A stretch of 16,112 nt of DNA from Candidatus Fermentibacteraceae bacterium (GCA_021162285.1 JAGGYZ010000066.1:1-16112); one strand, 5' to 3'; positions 1 to 8,474 are shown, counted from the first letter of the stretch. Notes: generated from the letters alone by a model not told the origin. Numbers and translations: made by a program.

Positions 1-297
1 ATGCCTGCGGATACTTCAGAGTGGATTGATGGAGGTACTTACAATCAGTTCAGCATTACTGGAAAAAGCCAGAGAGCAACTCTGGTTACGCTCTGCTGGG
101 AAGACAGCCTTGGATCATCATACAGCACATTTGTGGATACTATTACTTCAGAATATCAACAGAGTATCATATTGGACCTAAATTCAACCTTCAACTGGAT
201 TTCAAATCCAAACAGACTTGTCTGGTTGAGATTCAGTCCAGTGACCGGTGTAGTTGCACTGCCAATCCGCATTGGCAATGTTTCTCTAACAGAGTAG
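1..297 (+). CDS. C-terminal part of an unrecognised protein (likely 5'-truncated by the window edge)
   Basis: The frame is open from the first base and ends at TAG 295-297. The first codon is ATG, but because the window begins there no ribosome binding site can be seen, so this may be the tail of a longer gene rather than a 98-residue protein. The sequence has alternating hydrophobic and polar residues, with many Ser, Thr, Trp and Tyr (for example RLVWLRFSP near residues 72-80), which suggests the beta-strands of an extracellular or binding domain. No family is recognised. The next gene starts 12 bases downstream in the same direction, so the two are probably co-transcribed and this protein may also be exported. 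The function is unknown. Confidence 0.5.
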   Translation: MPADTSEWIDGGTYNQFSITGKSQRATLVTLCWEDSLGSSYSTFVDTITSEYQQSIILDLNSTFNWISNPNRLVWLRFSPVTGVVALPIRIGNVSLTE

Positions 298-309
298 AAG
301 GTAATACGG

Positions 310-1791
310 ATGAGACACAGATATCTTTCAGTGATTCTCCCAATACTGGCAATCCTCCTCTTCGCTTCAGTCTCTCAAGCTATGGACCCTCCAGTGAAAA
401 TGTGGGAGAAGTGGTATTTCACAACATATGACACAGCCAAATTTTACGACATTGAAATTACGACTGATGGAAACCTGTTTATTACGGGAGGAATTGCTTA
501 TTACTGGATGGGTGGACAGAAAATGCATCCAGCCATACTTATGGATACGGATGGCAATATACTTTGGATGTTGGAAATGTCATGGTATGCTGTACTTGGC
601 TGGGACGGTGCAGTTCTTCCAGACGGTTCATTCGTTATCACCGGCAGAAGTGTTGAGACCCCCAGTGACACATATGCTCTCTTCATCATGAAGATCTCTT
701 CAGATGGCGACATAGAGTGGACAAAGATCTACGACTACCCAGACACCAAAGAAGAAGGCTACGGCATCACCTGTCTTCCTGACGGTGGCTTTGCTGTGTG
801 CGGAAGAGTGCATGGAACCGGGAGCTCTGCGGGTCAGGCATGGCTGTTGAGGACCGATGCCCAGGGAGATACTCTTTGGACGCGGACATGGGGAACTGGT
901 TACTCAAGCTATGCTAAATCCGTTGTTTTCAATAATAACGAATTATGCGTATTCACACAGGTCATGGATGACACTCTTTCCAGTCATCTCGGGCCCCATC
1001 TGCTGTTCTTTGATATTAATGGGAATTATATCAGAGGTGTCGCTTTCGGTTACCTATTCTACCATGAACCGGCATCCCTTTGTATTGCTTCAGATGGGGG
1101 TTATACCTTTGTTTCACATCTCATGTCCTCGATCTGGCACACCGATCAGTACGGCGAGACTCTGTGGTGGCACAATATTCCCACAGGTCCAATGGATATT
1201 CATGAAGGGTTCTGCGTCAGACGGACTATGGACAGTGGATATATCTTCTCAGGCTGGACAGGTTACTGGATGGAACCCGGACCGAACAATCCCAATGCAC
1301 AGGTACTTCAGGTCGATACTGACAACACACAGGACGCCTGGCTGGTAAGGTACTCCGAAGAAGGAGAATACCTCTGGGGTATAGCAGAGGAGAGGGGGGT
1401 GAGCTACCACTACTACTCAGTCGTTCAGCTTCCAGAGGGAGGTTACGTAGCAGGGGGCACCTGGGGAGGAAGCGGTTACCTTGCCCGGTTCGCTCCTGAG
1501 ACCGGTATTGAGGTTGAAGAACCTTCACCTGTAATTACTCTTGATATGTTTCCAAACCCCTTCAGCTCTGTACTCTCTGTTTCCTTCAACCTTCCGGAAT
1601 CTGGAGAAGCTTCCGTGCTGGTGTATGACCTGTCAGGCAGATTGGTAGGTACGGTTGCAGATGAGGTGTTTCCCTCAGGGGAAAACACAGTTCAGTGGAC
1701 AGTGCCTGAGGGTGTTTCTTCAGGCTGTTATCTGATTCGGTACAACGCTGGATCAGAGTCTGCTGTTGAGACTGTCGTGCTTCTTAAATAG
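310..1791 (+). CDS. Secreted delta-60-like repeat protein with type IX (Por) C-terminal sorting domain
   Basis: 493 residues from an ATG preceded by AAGG about 8 bases upstream. Residues 1-24 form a Sec signal peptide: basic MRHRY, a hydrophobic core, and a likely cut after VSQA. The middle is built from repeated units of the kind 'LPDGGFAVCGR...WLLRTDAQGDTLWTRTWG', i.e. strand, DG turn, 'G.....W..K.D..G...W', typical of delta-60/propeller-like repeats in exported FCB proteins. Residues from about 409 to the end are a Por secretion tail: 'FPNPF', then 'VLVYDLSGRLVG', a glycine turn, 'GCYLIRY' and a final VVLLK. In Bacteroidota such tails direct cargo through the T9SS across the outer membrane and are then removed. 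The protein is therefore expected on the cell surface or outside the cell. Its ligand or activity is not evident; no catalytic motif was seen. It follows a short upstream coding frame by 12 bases. Confidence 0.85.
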   Translation: MRHRYLSVILPILAILLFASVSQAMDPPVKMWEKWYFTTYDTAKFYDIEITTDGNLFITGGIAYYWMGGQKMHPAILMDTDGNILWMLEMSWYAVLGWDGAVLPDGSFVITGRSVETPSDTYALFIMKISSDGDIEWTKIYDYPDTKEEGYGITCLPDGGFAVCGRVHGTGSSAGQAWLLRTDAQGDTLWTRTWGTGYSSYAKSVVFNNNELCVFTQVMDDTLSSHLGPHLLFFDINGNYIRGVAFGYLFYHEPASLCIASDGGYTFVSHLMSSIWHTDQYGETLWWHNIPTGPMDIHEGFCVRRTMDSGYIFSGWTGYWMEPGPNNPNAQVLQVDTDNTQDAWLVRYSEEGEYLWGIAEERGVSYHYYSVVQLPEGGYVAGGTWGGSGYLARFAPETGIEVEEPSPVITLDMFPNPFSSVLSVSFNLPESGEASVLVYDLSGRLVGTVADEVFPSGENTVQWTVPEGVSSGCYLIRYNAGSESAVETVVLLK

Positions 1792-1832
1792 CCCCCCACT
1801 TTTGGTGTAGAGCCCTCTGTTAATTGATTGCC

Positions 1833-1909
<77 letters not shown>

Positions 1910-1928
1910 TGAGGCAATAAGAGTGGCA

Positions 1929-1957
1929 ATTATGCAGTGTTACCGCCTGTTCGTCAA
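1929..1957 (-). promoter_or_regulatory. Sigma-70-type promoter of tRNA-Arg
   Basis: Reading the minus strand, TTGACG (1957-1952) is followed by a 17-base spacer and CATAAT (1934-1929); both boxes match the consensus at five of six positions. The expected start is near 1922, about 12 bases before the tRNA 5' end. The -35 box contains the TGA stop codon of hemW, so the promoter is embedded in the gene end. Confidence 0.65.
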
Positions 1958-3069
1958 ACCCGGTGGCTTCCTGCAAGAAGCTCTGAAGCTTTAAGGGCAA
2001 GAAAATCGGCAAACAGCATTCCCTCTGCATCCGGAACCAGCAGATTGTCAGTTCTGGAAATGAGGCCTGTTTGAAGAAGTTCATTGGGGTCCAGTCTGAA
2101 ACCAAATTCTGCCAGCTCGTCCAGGTCTACTCCGTTTGTGTTTCTGAATCCCAGAGCGAGTATCTCGTGCGCTGCATTCTCGTCTGTAAGCTCTTCGCTG
2201 GATTCAACAGGCAACTCTCCCTGGAGCAGGGCGGATTCATACTGTGAAATACTGTTTACATTCCAGCTTCTTGCAGTTCCTGTGAACGAATGGGCAGAAG
2301 GGCCTATGCCTATGTAGGGGATCCTGTTCCAGTAAGAAGAGTTGTGAACAGACCTGTATTTTTCTTCAAGAGCATAACTGGATACCTCGTAGTGGATGTA
2401 CCCGTTTGCGGTGAGAAATTCATCTGTCTGGTGATACATATCTGTACAGAAGTTCTCAGATGCTTTCTCTCCCCTGTCTCCCATGGGTGTTCCAGGCTCA
2501 AGGGTGAGGTCGTATGCGGAAATATGCTGCGGGGCAAACCGGAGGGTTTCTTCCACATCTGTTCTGTGATCCTCAGGTGTCTGACCTGGAAGACCGTACA
2601 TAAGGTCGATGCTGATATTCCTGAAGCCGCTTTCTGAAATCAGTTTCAGACTGCCCTTCGCCTCATCTGCAGAATGCCTTCTGCCCAGCAGCTGCAGATA
2701 TTTGTTGTTGAAGCTCTGAACCCCGACACTGATCCTGTTGAACCCTGCGAGAAGAAGAGCATGATAGTCCACGGCATCTGCAGAAGCCGGATTGGTTTCA
2801 ATGGTTACTTCCTTAAGCGACTCTGACCCTGCCATGTTGACAAGACCGGCCCAGAACTCAGGCGGCAGAAGCGTGGGTGTTCCTCCACCGGCGTAGAAGG
2901 TTTGAAATTCCAGGTGGTTGTTGTTTGTTCTTCGGTACAGCTCAGAGGAAAGAGCACTGCACATACCTGAAGTATCCGCAGGTTTAACCACCGAATTGAA
3001 AGCACAGTATGAACACTTGCTTACACAGAAAGGAGCATGCACATACAGACCTGCGCAGCTGTTCTGCAA
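1954..3069 (-). CDS. hemW: HemW-type radical SAM heme chaperone (formerly 'HemN-like')
   Basis: 371 residues, the usual HemW length. The radical-SAM cluster motif C15-x3-C19-x2-C22 follows 'LYVHAPF', and GGGTP is at 61-65. 'TIETNP' (89-94), 'RISVGVQSF' (112-120), 'DLMYGLPGQT' (155-164) and 'ISAYDLTLEPGTP' (183-195) are family signatures. H242-N-x2-Y246-W matches the HNxxYW heme-binding motif that separates HemW from true coproporphyrinogen dehydrogenase HemN. The expected role is insertion of heme into respiratory enzymes, using a 4Fe-4S cluster and SAM in the cytoplasm. The start is TTG: an in-frame TAA lies immediately upstream, there is no other start before the conserved region, and GGAG sits 7 bases ahead. 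The residue after the last cluster Cys is Ala, where Asp is common. It is the third gene of lepA-lipoprotein-hemW, 4 bases after its neighbour; lepA-hemW adjacency is also known in Firmicutes. Confidence 0.93.
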   Translation of the reverse strand: MQNSCAGLYVHAPFCVSKCSYCAFNSVVKPADTSGMCSALSSELYRRTNNNHLEFQTFYAGGGTPTLLPPEFWAGLVNMAGSESLKEVTIETNPASADAVDYHALLLAGFNRISVGVQSFNNKYLQLLGRRHSADEAKGSLKLISESGFRNISIDLMYGLPGQTPEDHRTDVEETLRFAPQHISAYDLTLEPGTPMGDRGEKASENFCTDMYHQTDEFLTANGYIHYEVSSYALEEKYRSVHNSSYWNRIPYIGIGPSAHSFTGTARSWNVNSISQYESALLQGELPVESSEELTDENAAHEILALGFRNTNGVDLDELAEFGFRLDPNELLQTGLISRTDNLLVPDAEGMLFADFLALKASELLAGSHRV

Positions 3070-3073
3070 TTAA

Positions 3074-3514
3074 CTACTCCGGTCCTCCGGCAGTCCAGCT
3101 GCCACCGAGTTCATCAATTCCACCGCTTCCACTGCTGAGGTCATAGTACACCGTGGAATCCCAGAGACCCATCAGACTGTCACCTGTGAAGAACTCCCCG
3201 CTGAAAGAAAAAGAATATTTCAGCGAGTCGTGGTCCACTGAATCACTCCAGCTGAAAGTGGAATCGTCTGCTATTGTGAGAGTGGAACACAGTATTGTTC
3301 TGGTATCAGTTGTATCCGCATAGTCATGGCTTACCGTTATGGTCCAGTCGGTGATTGCTGGGTGATTGAGCGTGAATGTTATCGGTATTGATGTTGCTGT
3401 TTCACCTGTCCAGTTCCCATTGTTCCATCCTGTGGGGCCTGAGGGATTACTGCTCCTGCTGCAGGATACCGCGGCAAGAAAGGACAGCACTGCAATTACA
3501 ACTGTTTTTCCCAT
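3074..3514 (-). CDS. Small predicted lipoprotein between lepA and hemW
   Basis: 146 residues starting at ATG, with AGGA 5 bases upstream (overlapping the lepA stop region). Residues 1-18 form a lipoprotein signal peptide (MGKTVVIAVLSFLAAVSC) with Cys18 as the lipidated residue. A Ser/Asn/Pro/Gly-rich linker follows. The rest is predicted to be all beta, with 'TSIPITFTLNHPAITDWTITVSH' (three written units) and many Asp-Ser and Asp-Thr turns, plausibly a single beta-sandwich. The C-terminus is Gly/Ser-rich. No family is recognised. It starts 6 bases after lepA and ends 4 bases before hemW, so all three are very likely on one mRNA; the SD of hemW lies in its last codons. The mature protein should be in the periplasm or on the outer membrane, which has no obvious link with its cytoplasmic neighbours. 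Confidence 0.8.
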   Translation of the reverse strand: MGKTVVIAVLSFLAAVSCSRSSNPSGPTGWNNGNWTGETATSIPITFTLNHPAITDWTITVSHDYADTTDTRTILCSTLTIADDSTFSWSDSVDHDSLKYSFSFSGEFFTGDSLMGLWDSTVYYDLSSGSGGIDELGGSWTAGGPE

Positions 3515-3520
3515 GTATTC

Positions 3521-5314
3521 CTAATCTCTTTTGAGAACTGCGAGAAATGCTTTCTGAGGAATCATTACCCTGCCGACCATCTTCATTCTTTTCTTACCGG
3601 CTTTCTGCTTTTCAAGAAGCTTTCTTTTTCTGGTAATATCACCACCGTAGCACTTGGCAGTTACATCCTTCCTGAGTGCACTGATGGTGGTTCTGGCAAT
3701 AATGGATCCTCCAATGGTTCCCTGTATGGGAATCTTGAACTGCTGCCGTGGTATTGCTTCCTTCAGATTCTCACAGGCTCTTTTTGCCCATTTGGCAGCT
3801 CTGTCTCTGTGCACCAGCATGGAAAGAGCATCGACCCTCTCATGGTTCACCAGGATATCTACTCTTGCCAGGTTACCGGGCTGGTAATCTGCTGTTTCGT
3901 AGTCAAAACTGCCGTAACCCTGTGTTACCGACTTCAGTCTGTCGTAGAAATCGTAAACTATCTCAGCCAGAGGCATGTTTACTTTTATCTCAACCCTTCG
4001 TGCTCCAACATATGTGTTTGAATAGTTCTGCCCTCTTCTGTCAAGAAGAAGGGTGGTTACAGGGCCTATGTACTTGTCGGGCATTATTACTGAGGCTTTG
4101 ATGTATGGCTCTTCTGTAAGCTCAATACGGGAAGGGTCAGGATACAGATTCGGATTGTCTATGTACTTTACCTCTCCATTGGTCAAAGTAACCCTGTACA
4201 ACACTGTAGGTGCAGTGAGAACCAGGCTCATACCGAATTCCCTCTCCAGCCTCTCCTGAACCACTTCAAGGTGAAGAAGCCCCAGAAATCCGCACCTGAA
4301 ACCAAAGCCCAGACCAACAGAATTAACCTTTTCAAACACAAGAGAAGCGTCGTTGAGCTTAAGCTTATCCATAGCTGTGGTAAGGTCGTTGTAGTCCTCG
4401 CTGGAAATGGGGAAAAGACTTGAGAAAACAACAGGTTTCGCCTGGGCAAAACCATCAAGAAGTTCTTGTGCCGGGTTCTCGCTTGTGGTAATGGTTTCAC
4501 CGCTTCTTACATCACTGACACTTTTTATTCCAGCAATCAGGTAACCCACATCACCGTTGGGCAGAAGCTCGCATTTGTCTCTCCTTATACCCAGATGACC
4601 TATTTCCTCTATACGATACTCATTACCTATGGCCATAAGAAGTATTTCTCTGTCGCTTCTCATTACACCATCCACAACCCGGAAATAAGCTATAACACCT
4701 CTGTAGGGATCAAAAATACTGTCAAACACTCTGGCTCGAAGCGGTGCGTCAGGGTCTCCGGACGGCGGCGGAATCCGTTCCATAATTGCCTCAAGGAGCT
4801 CATCAACACCCTGACCGGTTTTAGCGCTGACGAGCACTGCTCCGTCGGGGTCAAGTCCCAGCTCATTGTCAATTTCGTACAGGGTTTCATCTATGTTTGC
4901 AGATGGAAGGTCTATTTTGTTAACAACAGGGATTATCTCCAGATCCTGCTCCATAGCCTTGTAGAGGTTGGCAACTGTCTGGGCCTCAACCCCCTGAGCA
5001 GCATCAACAACAAGAAGAGCACCTTCACAGGATGCAAGAGCTCTGCTTACTTCGTAGCTGAAATCAACATGTCCCGGCGTGTCAATGAGATTCAGTTGAA
5101 ATTTTTCACCAGCACTGTTTTCCGTGTACATTGTTACGGCAGAACTCTTGATGGTTATGCCCCGCTCACGCTCTATATCCATGGAATCAAGCATCTGATT
5201 GTGAAACTCCCGCTCGGTTACAGAACCCGTTACCTGGAGAAGCCGGTCGGCAAGGGTCGATTTACCATGATCAATATGAGCTATTATGCAGAAATTCCGT
5301 ATATTTTTTTGCAA
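3521..5314 (-). CDS. lepA: Elongation factor 4 (LepA), ribosome-associated GTPase
   Basis: 597 residues from the chosen start, the normal LepA length. GTPase motifs are all present: G1 AHIDHGKST (12-20), G2 RERGIT (49-54), G3 DTPGH (78-82), G4 NKID (132-135) and G5 SAK (163-165). The basic LepA-specific tail is intact, with 'CYGGDITRKRKLLEKQK' followed by 'GKKRMK' and 'IPQKAFLAVLK'. LepA acts on the ribosome during initiation/elongation. The frame is open further upstream to 5515, but homology begins at 'KNIRNF'. A TTG at 5314-5312 with GGAGG 6 bases ahead gives MQKNIRNF, so the long N-terminal extension is rejected. It is the first gene of lepA-lipoprotein-hemW and diverges from the acetyltransferase gene with 76 bases between the starts. 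Confidence 0.97.
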   Translation of the reverse strand: MQKNIRNFCIIAHIDHGKSTLADRLLQVTGSVTEREFHNQMLDSMDIERERGITIKSSAVTMYTENSAGEKFQLNLIDTPGHVDFSYEVSRALASCEGALLVVDAAQGVEAQTVANLYKAMEQDLEIIPVVNKIDLPSANIDETLYEIDNELGLDPDGAVLVSAKTGQGVDELLEAIMERIPPPSGDPDAPLRARVFDSIFDPYRGVIAYFRVVDGVMRSDREILLMAIGNEYRIEEIGHLGIRRDKCELLPNGDVGYLIAGIKSVSDVRSGETITTSENPAQELLDGFAQAKPVVFSSLFPISSEDYNDLTTAMDKLKLNDASLVFEKVNSVGLGFGFRCGFLGLLHLEVVQERLEREFGMSLVLTAPTVLYRVTLTNGEVKYIDNPNLYPDPSRIELTEEPYIKASVIMPDKYIGPVTTLLLDRRGQNYSNTYVGARRVEIKVNMPLAEIVYDFYDRLKSVTQGYGSFDYETADYQPGNLARVDILVNHERVDALSMLVHRDRAAKWAKRACENLKEAIPRQQFKIPIQGTIGGSIIARTTISALRKDVTAKCYGGDITRKRKLLEKQKAGKKRMKMVGRVMIPQKAFLAVLKRD

Positions 5315-5337
5315 GTTTTTCCTCCATTGTTGAGTGT

Positions 5338-5367
5338 AATATGTTCGGTATTCGATTGCCGTTCCAA
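5338..5367 (-). promoter_or_regulatory. Candidate promoter of the lepA operon
   Basis: On the minus strand TTGGAA (5367-5362) is followed by 18 bases and CATATT (5343-5338); each box matches four of six consensus positions. Transcription would begin near 5331, leaving a leader of under 20 bases that contains the lepA SD. The position just ahead of the re-assigned TTG start fits well, but the match is only moderate. Confidence 0.4.
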
Positions 5368-5390
5368 ACAGCTTAAAAAAGGGGAAGAAA

Positions 5391-5903
5391 ATGCCTATTT
5401 TTAAAAAGGACAAAAAGCAGAAAATAACCAGCCCAAAATCAGCGGAGAATCCCCTGCAGCTTATCAACAACTGCAAAATAGGAGAGGGAACGAAGATCTG
5501 GAATTTTGTCAACATCTATGAGTGTGAGATCGGCAGCGACAGCATGGTGGGCTGTTTTTGTGAGATTCAGAAGGGTGTCAGGATTGGCGACCGCACCAGA
5601 ATTCAGAGCCACTCATTTATCTGCGATCTGGTTGAAATCGGTAACGACTGCTTTGTAGGGCACGGCGTGATGTTCATCAACGATGTCTACCCTCCCCAGC
5701 CTGACCGTTCGGAATGGAAGGGTACCGTGGTTGAAGACGGCGTAAGCATTGGCTCCAATGCAACAATACTACCAGTAAGAATCGGCAGAAATGCAATAAT
5801 CGGAGCTGGTGCCGTTGTAACAAAGGATGTACCTGAAGGAGCGGTTGTTGCAGGCAATCCCGCCAGCTTCCTCCGGTACCGTAATGGCTCGAAAGGGGAG
5901 TAA
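5391..5903 (+). CDS. Left-handed beta-helix acyltransferase, WbpD/WlbB-like sugar N-acetyltransferase
   Basis: 170 residues from ATG, with AGGGGAAG starting 11 bases upstream. After a lysine-rich N-terminus (residues 1-12), hexapeptide repeats run from about 27 to 145: 'CKIGEGTKIWNFVNIY', 'VRIGDRTRIQSHSF', 'VEIGNDCFVGHGVMFIND', 'VSIGSNATILPVRIGRNAIIGAGAVVTKDVPEG', ending in 'GNPAS', the usual acetyl-CoA-side motif. The layout resembles WbpD/WlbB, which N-acetylate a UDP-3-amino-uronic acid for surface glycans, so UDP-amino-sugar acetylation from acetyl-CoA in the cytoplasm is the best guess. The exact substrate cannot be told, and the other genes of such a pathway are not in the window. It lies 6 bases before the phosphorylase gene, whose SD overlaps its last codons, so the two are probably co-transcribed. 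Confidence 0.8.
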   Translation: MPIFKKDKKQKITSPKSAENPLQLINNCKIGEGTKIWNFVNIYECEIGSDSMVGCFCEIQKGVRIGDRTRIQSHSFICDLVEIGNDCFVGHGVMFINDVYPPQPDRSEWKGTVVEDGVSIGSNATILPVRIGRNAIIGAGAVVTKDVPEGAVVAGNPASFLRYRNGSKGE

Positions 5904-5909
5904 CTACCG

Positions 5910-8456
5910 TTGAAATCAAGGACATACAGGGTTGTTCCCAGAATACCGGAGACCCTCGGCGATCTGAAAAAGATAGCCGAAAACACATGGTGGTGCTGGA
6001 ACAGGAAGGCTATTGAACTTTTCAGATCCATGGATCAGGATCTCTGGGAAGTAACACATCACAACCCCACTCTGCTTCTGGGAAGAATCAGCCAGATACG
6101 CCTTGAGGAACTGGCTGGAGACCCTGTGTTTCTCTCTGAAATGAACGAAGTTTCAGGCAGGATGAACGAGTACCTTCACCGCCCCACCTGGTTTGAAAAA
6201 CACCATTCTCAGACACTGAACAAGGGAGAAGTAATTGCCTATTTTTCGGCAGAGTTCGGGCTGCATGAGAGTCTTCCCATCTACTCGGGAGGGCTGGGTG
6301 TACTGGCAGGCGATACTCTGAAAAGCACCAGTGACCTTGGTCTTCCTGTGGTTGGTGTTTCCATACTGTACAGACTGGGTTATTTCAACCAGTACCTCAA
6401 CAGTGACGGCTGGCAGCAGGAAAGCTATTCGGTGAACGACTATTCAAACATGCCGGTGGAAAGGGTTAAGGATTCCAACGGTAATGCGGTAACAATTGTG
6501 GTTCCCATGGGAGCCGAAAGGGTGCTTGCAGCCATCTGGAGAATCAAAGTCGGCAGGGTGAAGCTGTTCCTTCTTGACACCAATCTTCCTGAAAACACTC
6601 CTGAGAACAGAGATATAACAGGTCAGCTTTACGGTGGAGACAAGGAAATGCGTATCCGCCAGGAAATACTGCTGGGTGCCGGTGGTATCATGGCTCTACG
6701 GGCAATGGGTCTTACGCCGGTTGTGAGACACATAAACGAGGGTCATTCCGGTTTTCTTATCGTTGAGATGATGGCACACTACATAGAAACAGGGCTCTCC
6801 TTTCCGGAAGCCAGAGAAATGGTTACTGCAGGAAATGTCTTCACCACCCACACGCCTGTTCCCGCCGGAAATGAAGAGTTCCACAACGACCTTGTGTTAA
6901 GGTACCTCCGGCCGTACCTGGACAGGGTTGGCCTCAACAATCAGACCTTCCTGAAATACGGCAGTCAGTCTTCATCACCAAACTTTTCCATGACTGTTTT
7001 TGCCCTCAACTTTTCAAGAAAAGCCAACGGAGTAAGCAGACTTCACGGTGAAGTGTCACGGAATATCTGGAGAAATGTGTGGCCGAGACTGCCTGAAACA
7101 GAAATACCGGTTGGCTATGTTACAAACGGTGTTCACGAGAGCACATGGATATCCGGAGAGATAAGAAGACTTCTTCAGAAATACGTTGGTAGCACGTCTC
7201 CCAAGAATCCGGAAGATGAGAATTTCTGGCACAAAATTTCAAGAATTCCCGATTCTGAACTCTGGAGAGCCCATGAAAGACTCAGAGCCCGCCTGGTGGG
7301 CTATGCAAGACGCAGGTGGGCAAACCAGCTGGAAACCATGGGAATCAGAGGTCTCCCCCAGCAGAACATGCCTGTTCTGAACCCGGATGCACTGACCATT
7401 GGATTTGCCAGAAGGTTCGCCACCTACAAAAGAGCTTCGCTTCTTCTCAGTGACCTGGACAGACTGACGGAACTGTTGAACAACAGTTCACGACCAATAC
7501 AGGTTGTTTTTGCAGGGAAAGCCCATCCGCACGACAACGGTGGCAAAGACCTTATAAGGGAAATATTCCACGCATCGCTGAGCAAAGAGCTGTACGGAAA
7601 ACTTGTCTATCTGTCCGACTACAACATGGACATGGCCAGGCACATGGTTCACGGTGTGGATGTGTGGCTTAACACACCAAGGATTCCCATGGAGGCAAGC
7701 GGAACCAGCGGCATGAAGGCCGCAATGAACGGAATCCCACACTGCAGCGTGCTGGATGGCTGGTGGGCAGAAGGCTACCGCCCGGACAGAGGCTGGGCCA
7801 TTGGAAACGGGGAAACCTACGAAGACTCTGCGGTACAGGACAGAATAGAGGCAAAGGCGTTGTACGACCTGCTGGAGAACATGATTGCCCCTCTGTTCCA
7901 CGACAGAGGGAACGGAGGCATACCCACAGGCTGGACGGCAATGATGAAACAGTCCATGCACATGGCTCTATCGGAATTCAATACAAACAGAATGGTTGCA
8001 GAGTACACAGGTAATTACTACATGCCTGCGCTGAGTTTTGCCCGATCTCTTGGCGTCAACAACATGGAAGGAGCCAAAGAACTGGCGAACTGGAAGGAAG
8101 CTGTTCGCGAAAAGTGGCAGGGTATAACTATTGCAGGAGTGGAGCCTCTGGAAATGTCTGATACTCTCACAGTGGGTGACAGCATAGAGGTCTCTGCGAA
8201 ACTGCGTGCTCCGGGACTCAGTGCGGAAGACCTTTCAGTTGAAGCTCAGTTTGGTGAAGCTTCCGGTGATGACTGGTTGTCAGGAAGAACTTCCACTGTG
8301 TTGAAATTCAGCAGAGAAGAAGACGGAATGCTACTGTTCAACGGATCAATTCCATGCATGGAAGCAGGAAGGTTCGGTTTCACAGTAAGAGTTCTACCGG
8401 CACACCCAAAATACGGCAGGGTGGTGGAGCCGGGTCTTGTTCACTGGTGGGAGTAG
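5910..8456 (+). CDS. glgP: Alpha-glucan (glycogen) phosphorylase, GT35, short DUF3417-containing type
   Basis: 848 residues, the usual size of this bacterial/archaeal phosphorylase branch, which is distinct from the E. coli GlgP/MalP type. The N-terminal domain (about 1-100, 'LGDLKKIAENTWWCWN') is the DUF3417-type segment. The catalytic part carries 'YFSAEFGLHE' with 'YSGGLGVLAGD' (111-135), 'HINEGHS' (274-280), 'RRFATYKR' (501-508) and the pyridoxal-phosphate site EASGTSGMK with Lys603. A C-terminal beta domain (about 745-848) ends in 'GLVHWWE'. The reaction is phosphorolysis of alpha-1,4-glucan to glucose-1-phosphate in the cytoplasm. The start is TTG: an in-frame TAA (the stop of the preceding gene) lies 6 bases upstream, the next Met is residue 41, and GGGGAG is 9 bases ahead. 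Its end faces the lipoprotein gene 18 bases away, and no terminator is visible. Confidence 0.95.
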   Translation: MKSRTYRVVPRIPETLGDLKKIAENTWWCWNRKAIELFRSMDQDLWEVTHHNPTLLLGRISQIRLEELAGDPVFLSEMNEVSGRMNEYLHRPTWFEKHHSQTLNKGEVIAYFSAEFGLHESLPIYSGGLGVLAGDTLKSTSDLGLPVVGVSILYRLGYFNQYLNSDGWQQESYSVNDYSNMPVERVKDSNGNAVTIVVPMGAERVLAAIWRIKVGRVKLFLLDTNLPENTPENRDITGQLYGGDKEMRIRQEILLGAGGIMALRAMGLTPVVRHINEGHSGFLIVEMMAHYIETGLSFPEAREMVTAGNVFTTHTPVPAGNEEFHNDLVLRYLRPYLDRVGLNNQTFLKYGSQSSSPNFSMTVFALNFSRKANGVSRLHGEVSRNIWRNVWPRLPETEIPVGYVTNGVHESTWISGEIRRLLQKYVGSTSPKNPEDENFWHKISRIPDSELWRAHERLRARLVGYARRRWANQLETMGIRGLPQQNMPVLNPDALTIGFARRFATYKRASLLLSDLDRLTELLNNSSRPIQVVFAGKAHPHDNGGKDLIREIFHASLSKELYGKLVYLSDYNMDMARHMVHGVDVWLNTPRIPMEASGTSGMKAAMNGIPHCSVLDGWWAEGYRPDRGWAIGNGETYEDSAVQDRIEAKALYDLLENMIAPLFHDRGNGGIPTGWTAMMKQSMHMALSEFNTNRMVAEYTGNYYMPALSFARSLGVNNMEGAKELANWKEAVREKWQGITIAGVEPLEMSDTLTVGDSIEVSAKLRAPGLSAEDLSVEAQFGEASGDDWLSGRTSTVLKFSREEDGMLLFNGSIPCMEAGRFGFTVRVLPAHPKYGRVVEPGLVHWWE

Positions 8457-8474
8457 AACAACACTTCAGAACGG

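Noticed and set aside
1792..1832. Terminator between the T9SS cargo gene and tRNA-Arg
   Set aside because: Only a 3-bp stem (CAC/GTG) can be drawn and there is no following T run.
1954..1956. UGA stops (hemW, both propeller lipoproteins, HEAT gene) as possible selenocysteine codons, given tRNA-Sec
   Set aside because: Each protein is full-length or ends naturally by family length or motif, and the continued frames hit a stop soon or enter a neighbouring gene antisense; no extension with homology is seen.
4466..5404. 312-codon plus-strand open frame opposite lepA
   Set aside because: It lies wholly opposite the strongly conserved lepA coding strand; its translation has no recognisable domain and low-complexity character.
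5315..5515. 67-codon N-terminal extension of lepA in an open frame
   Set aside because: LepA homology begins at KNIRNF; a TTG with GGAGG at the right distance lies at 5314, and the extension runs antisense through the start of the acetyltransferase gene.
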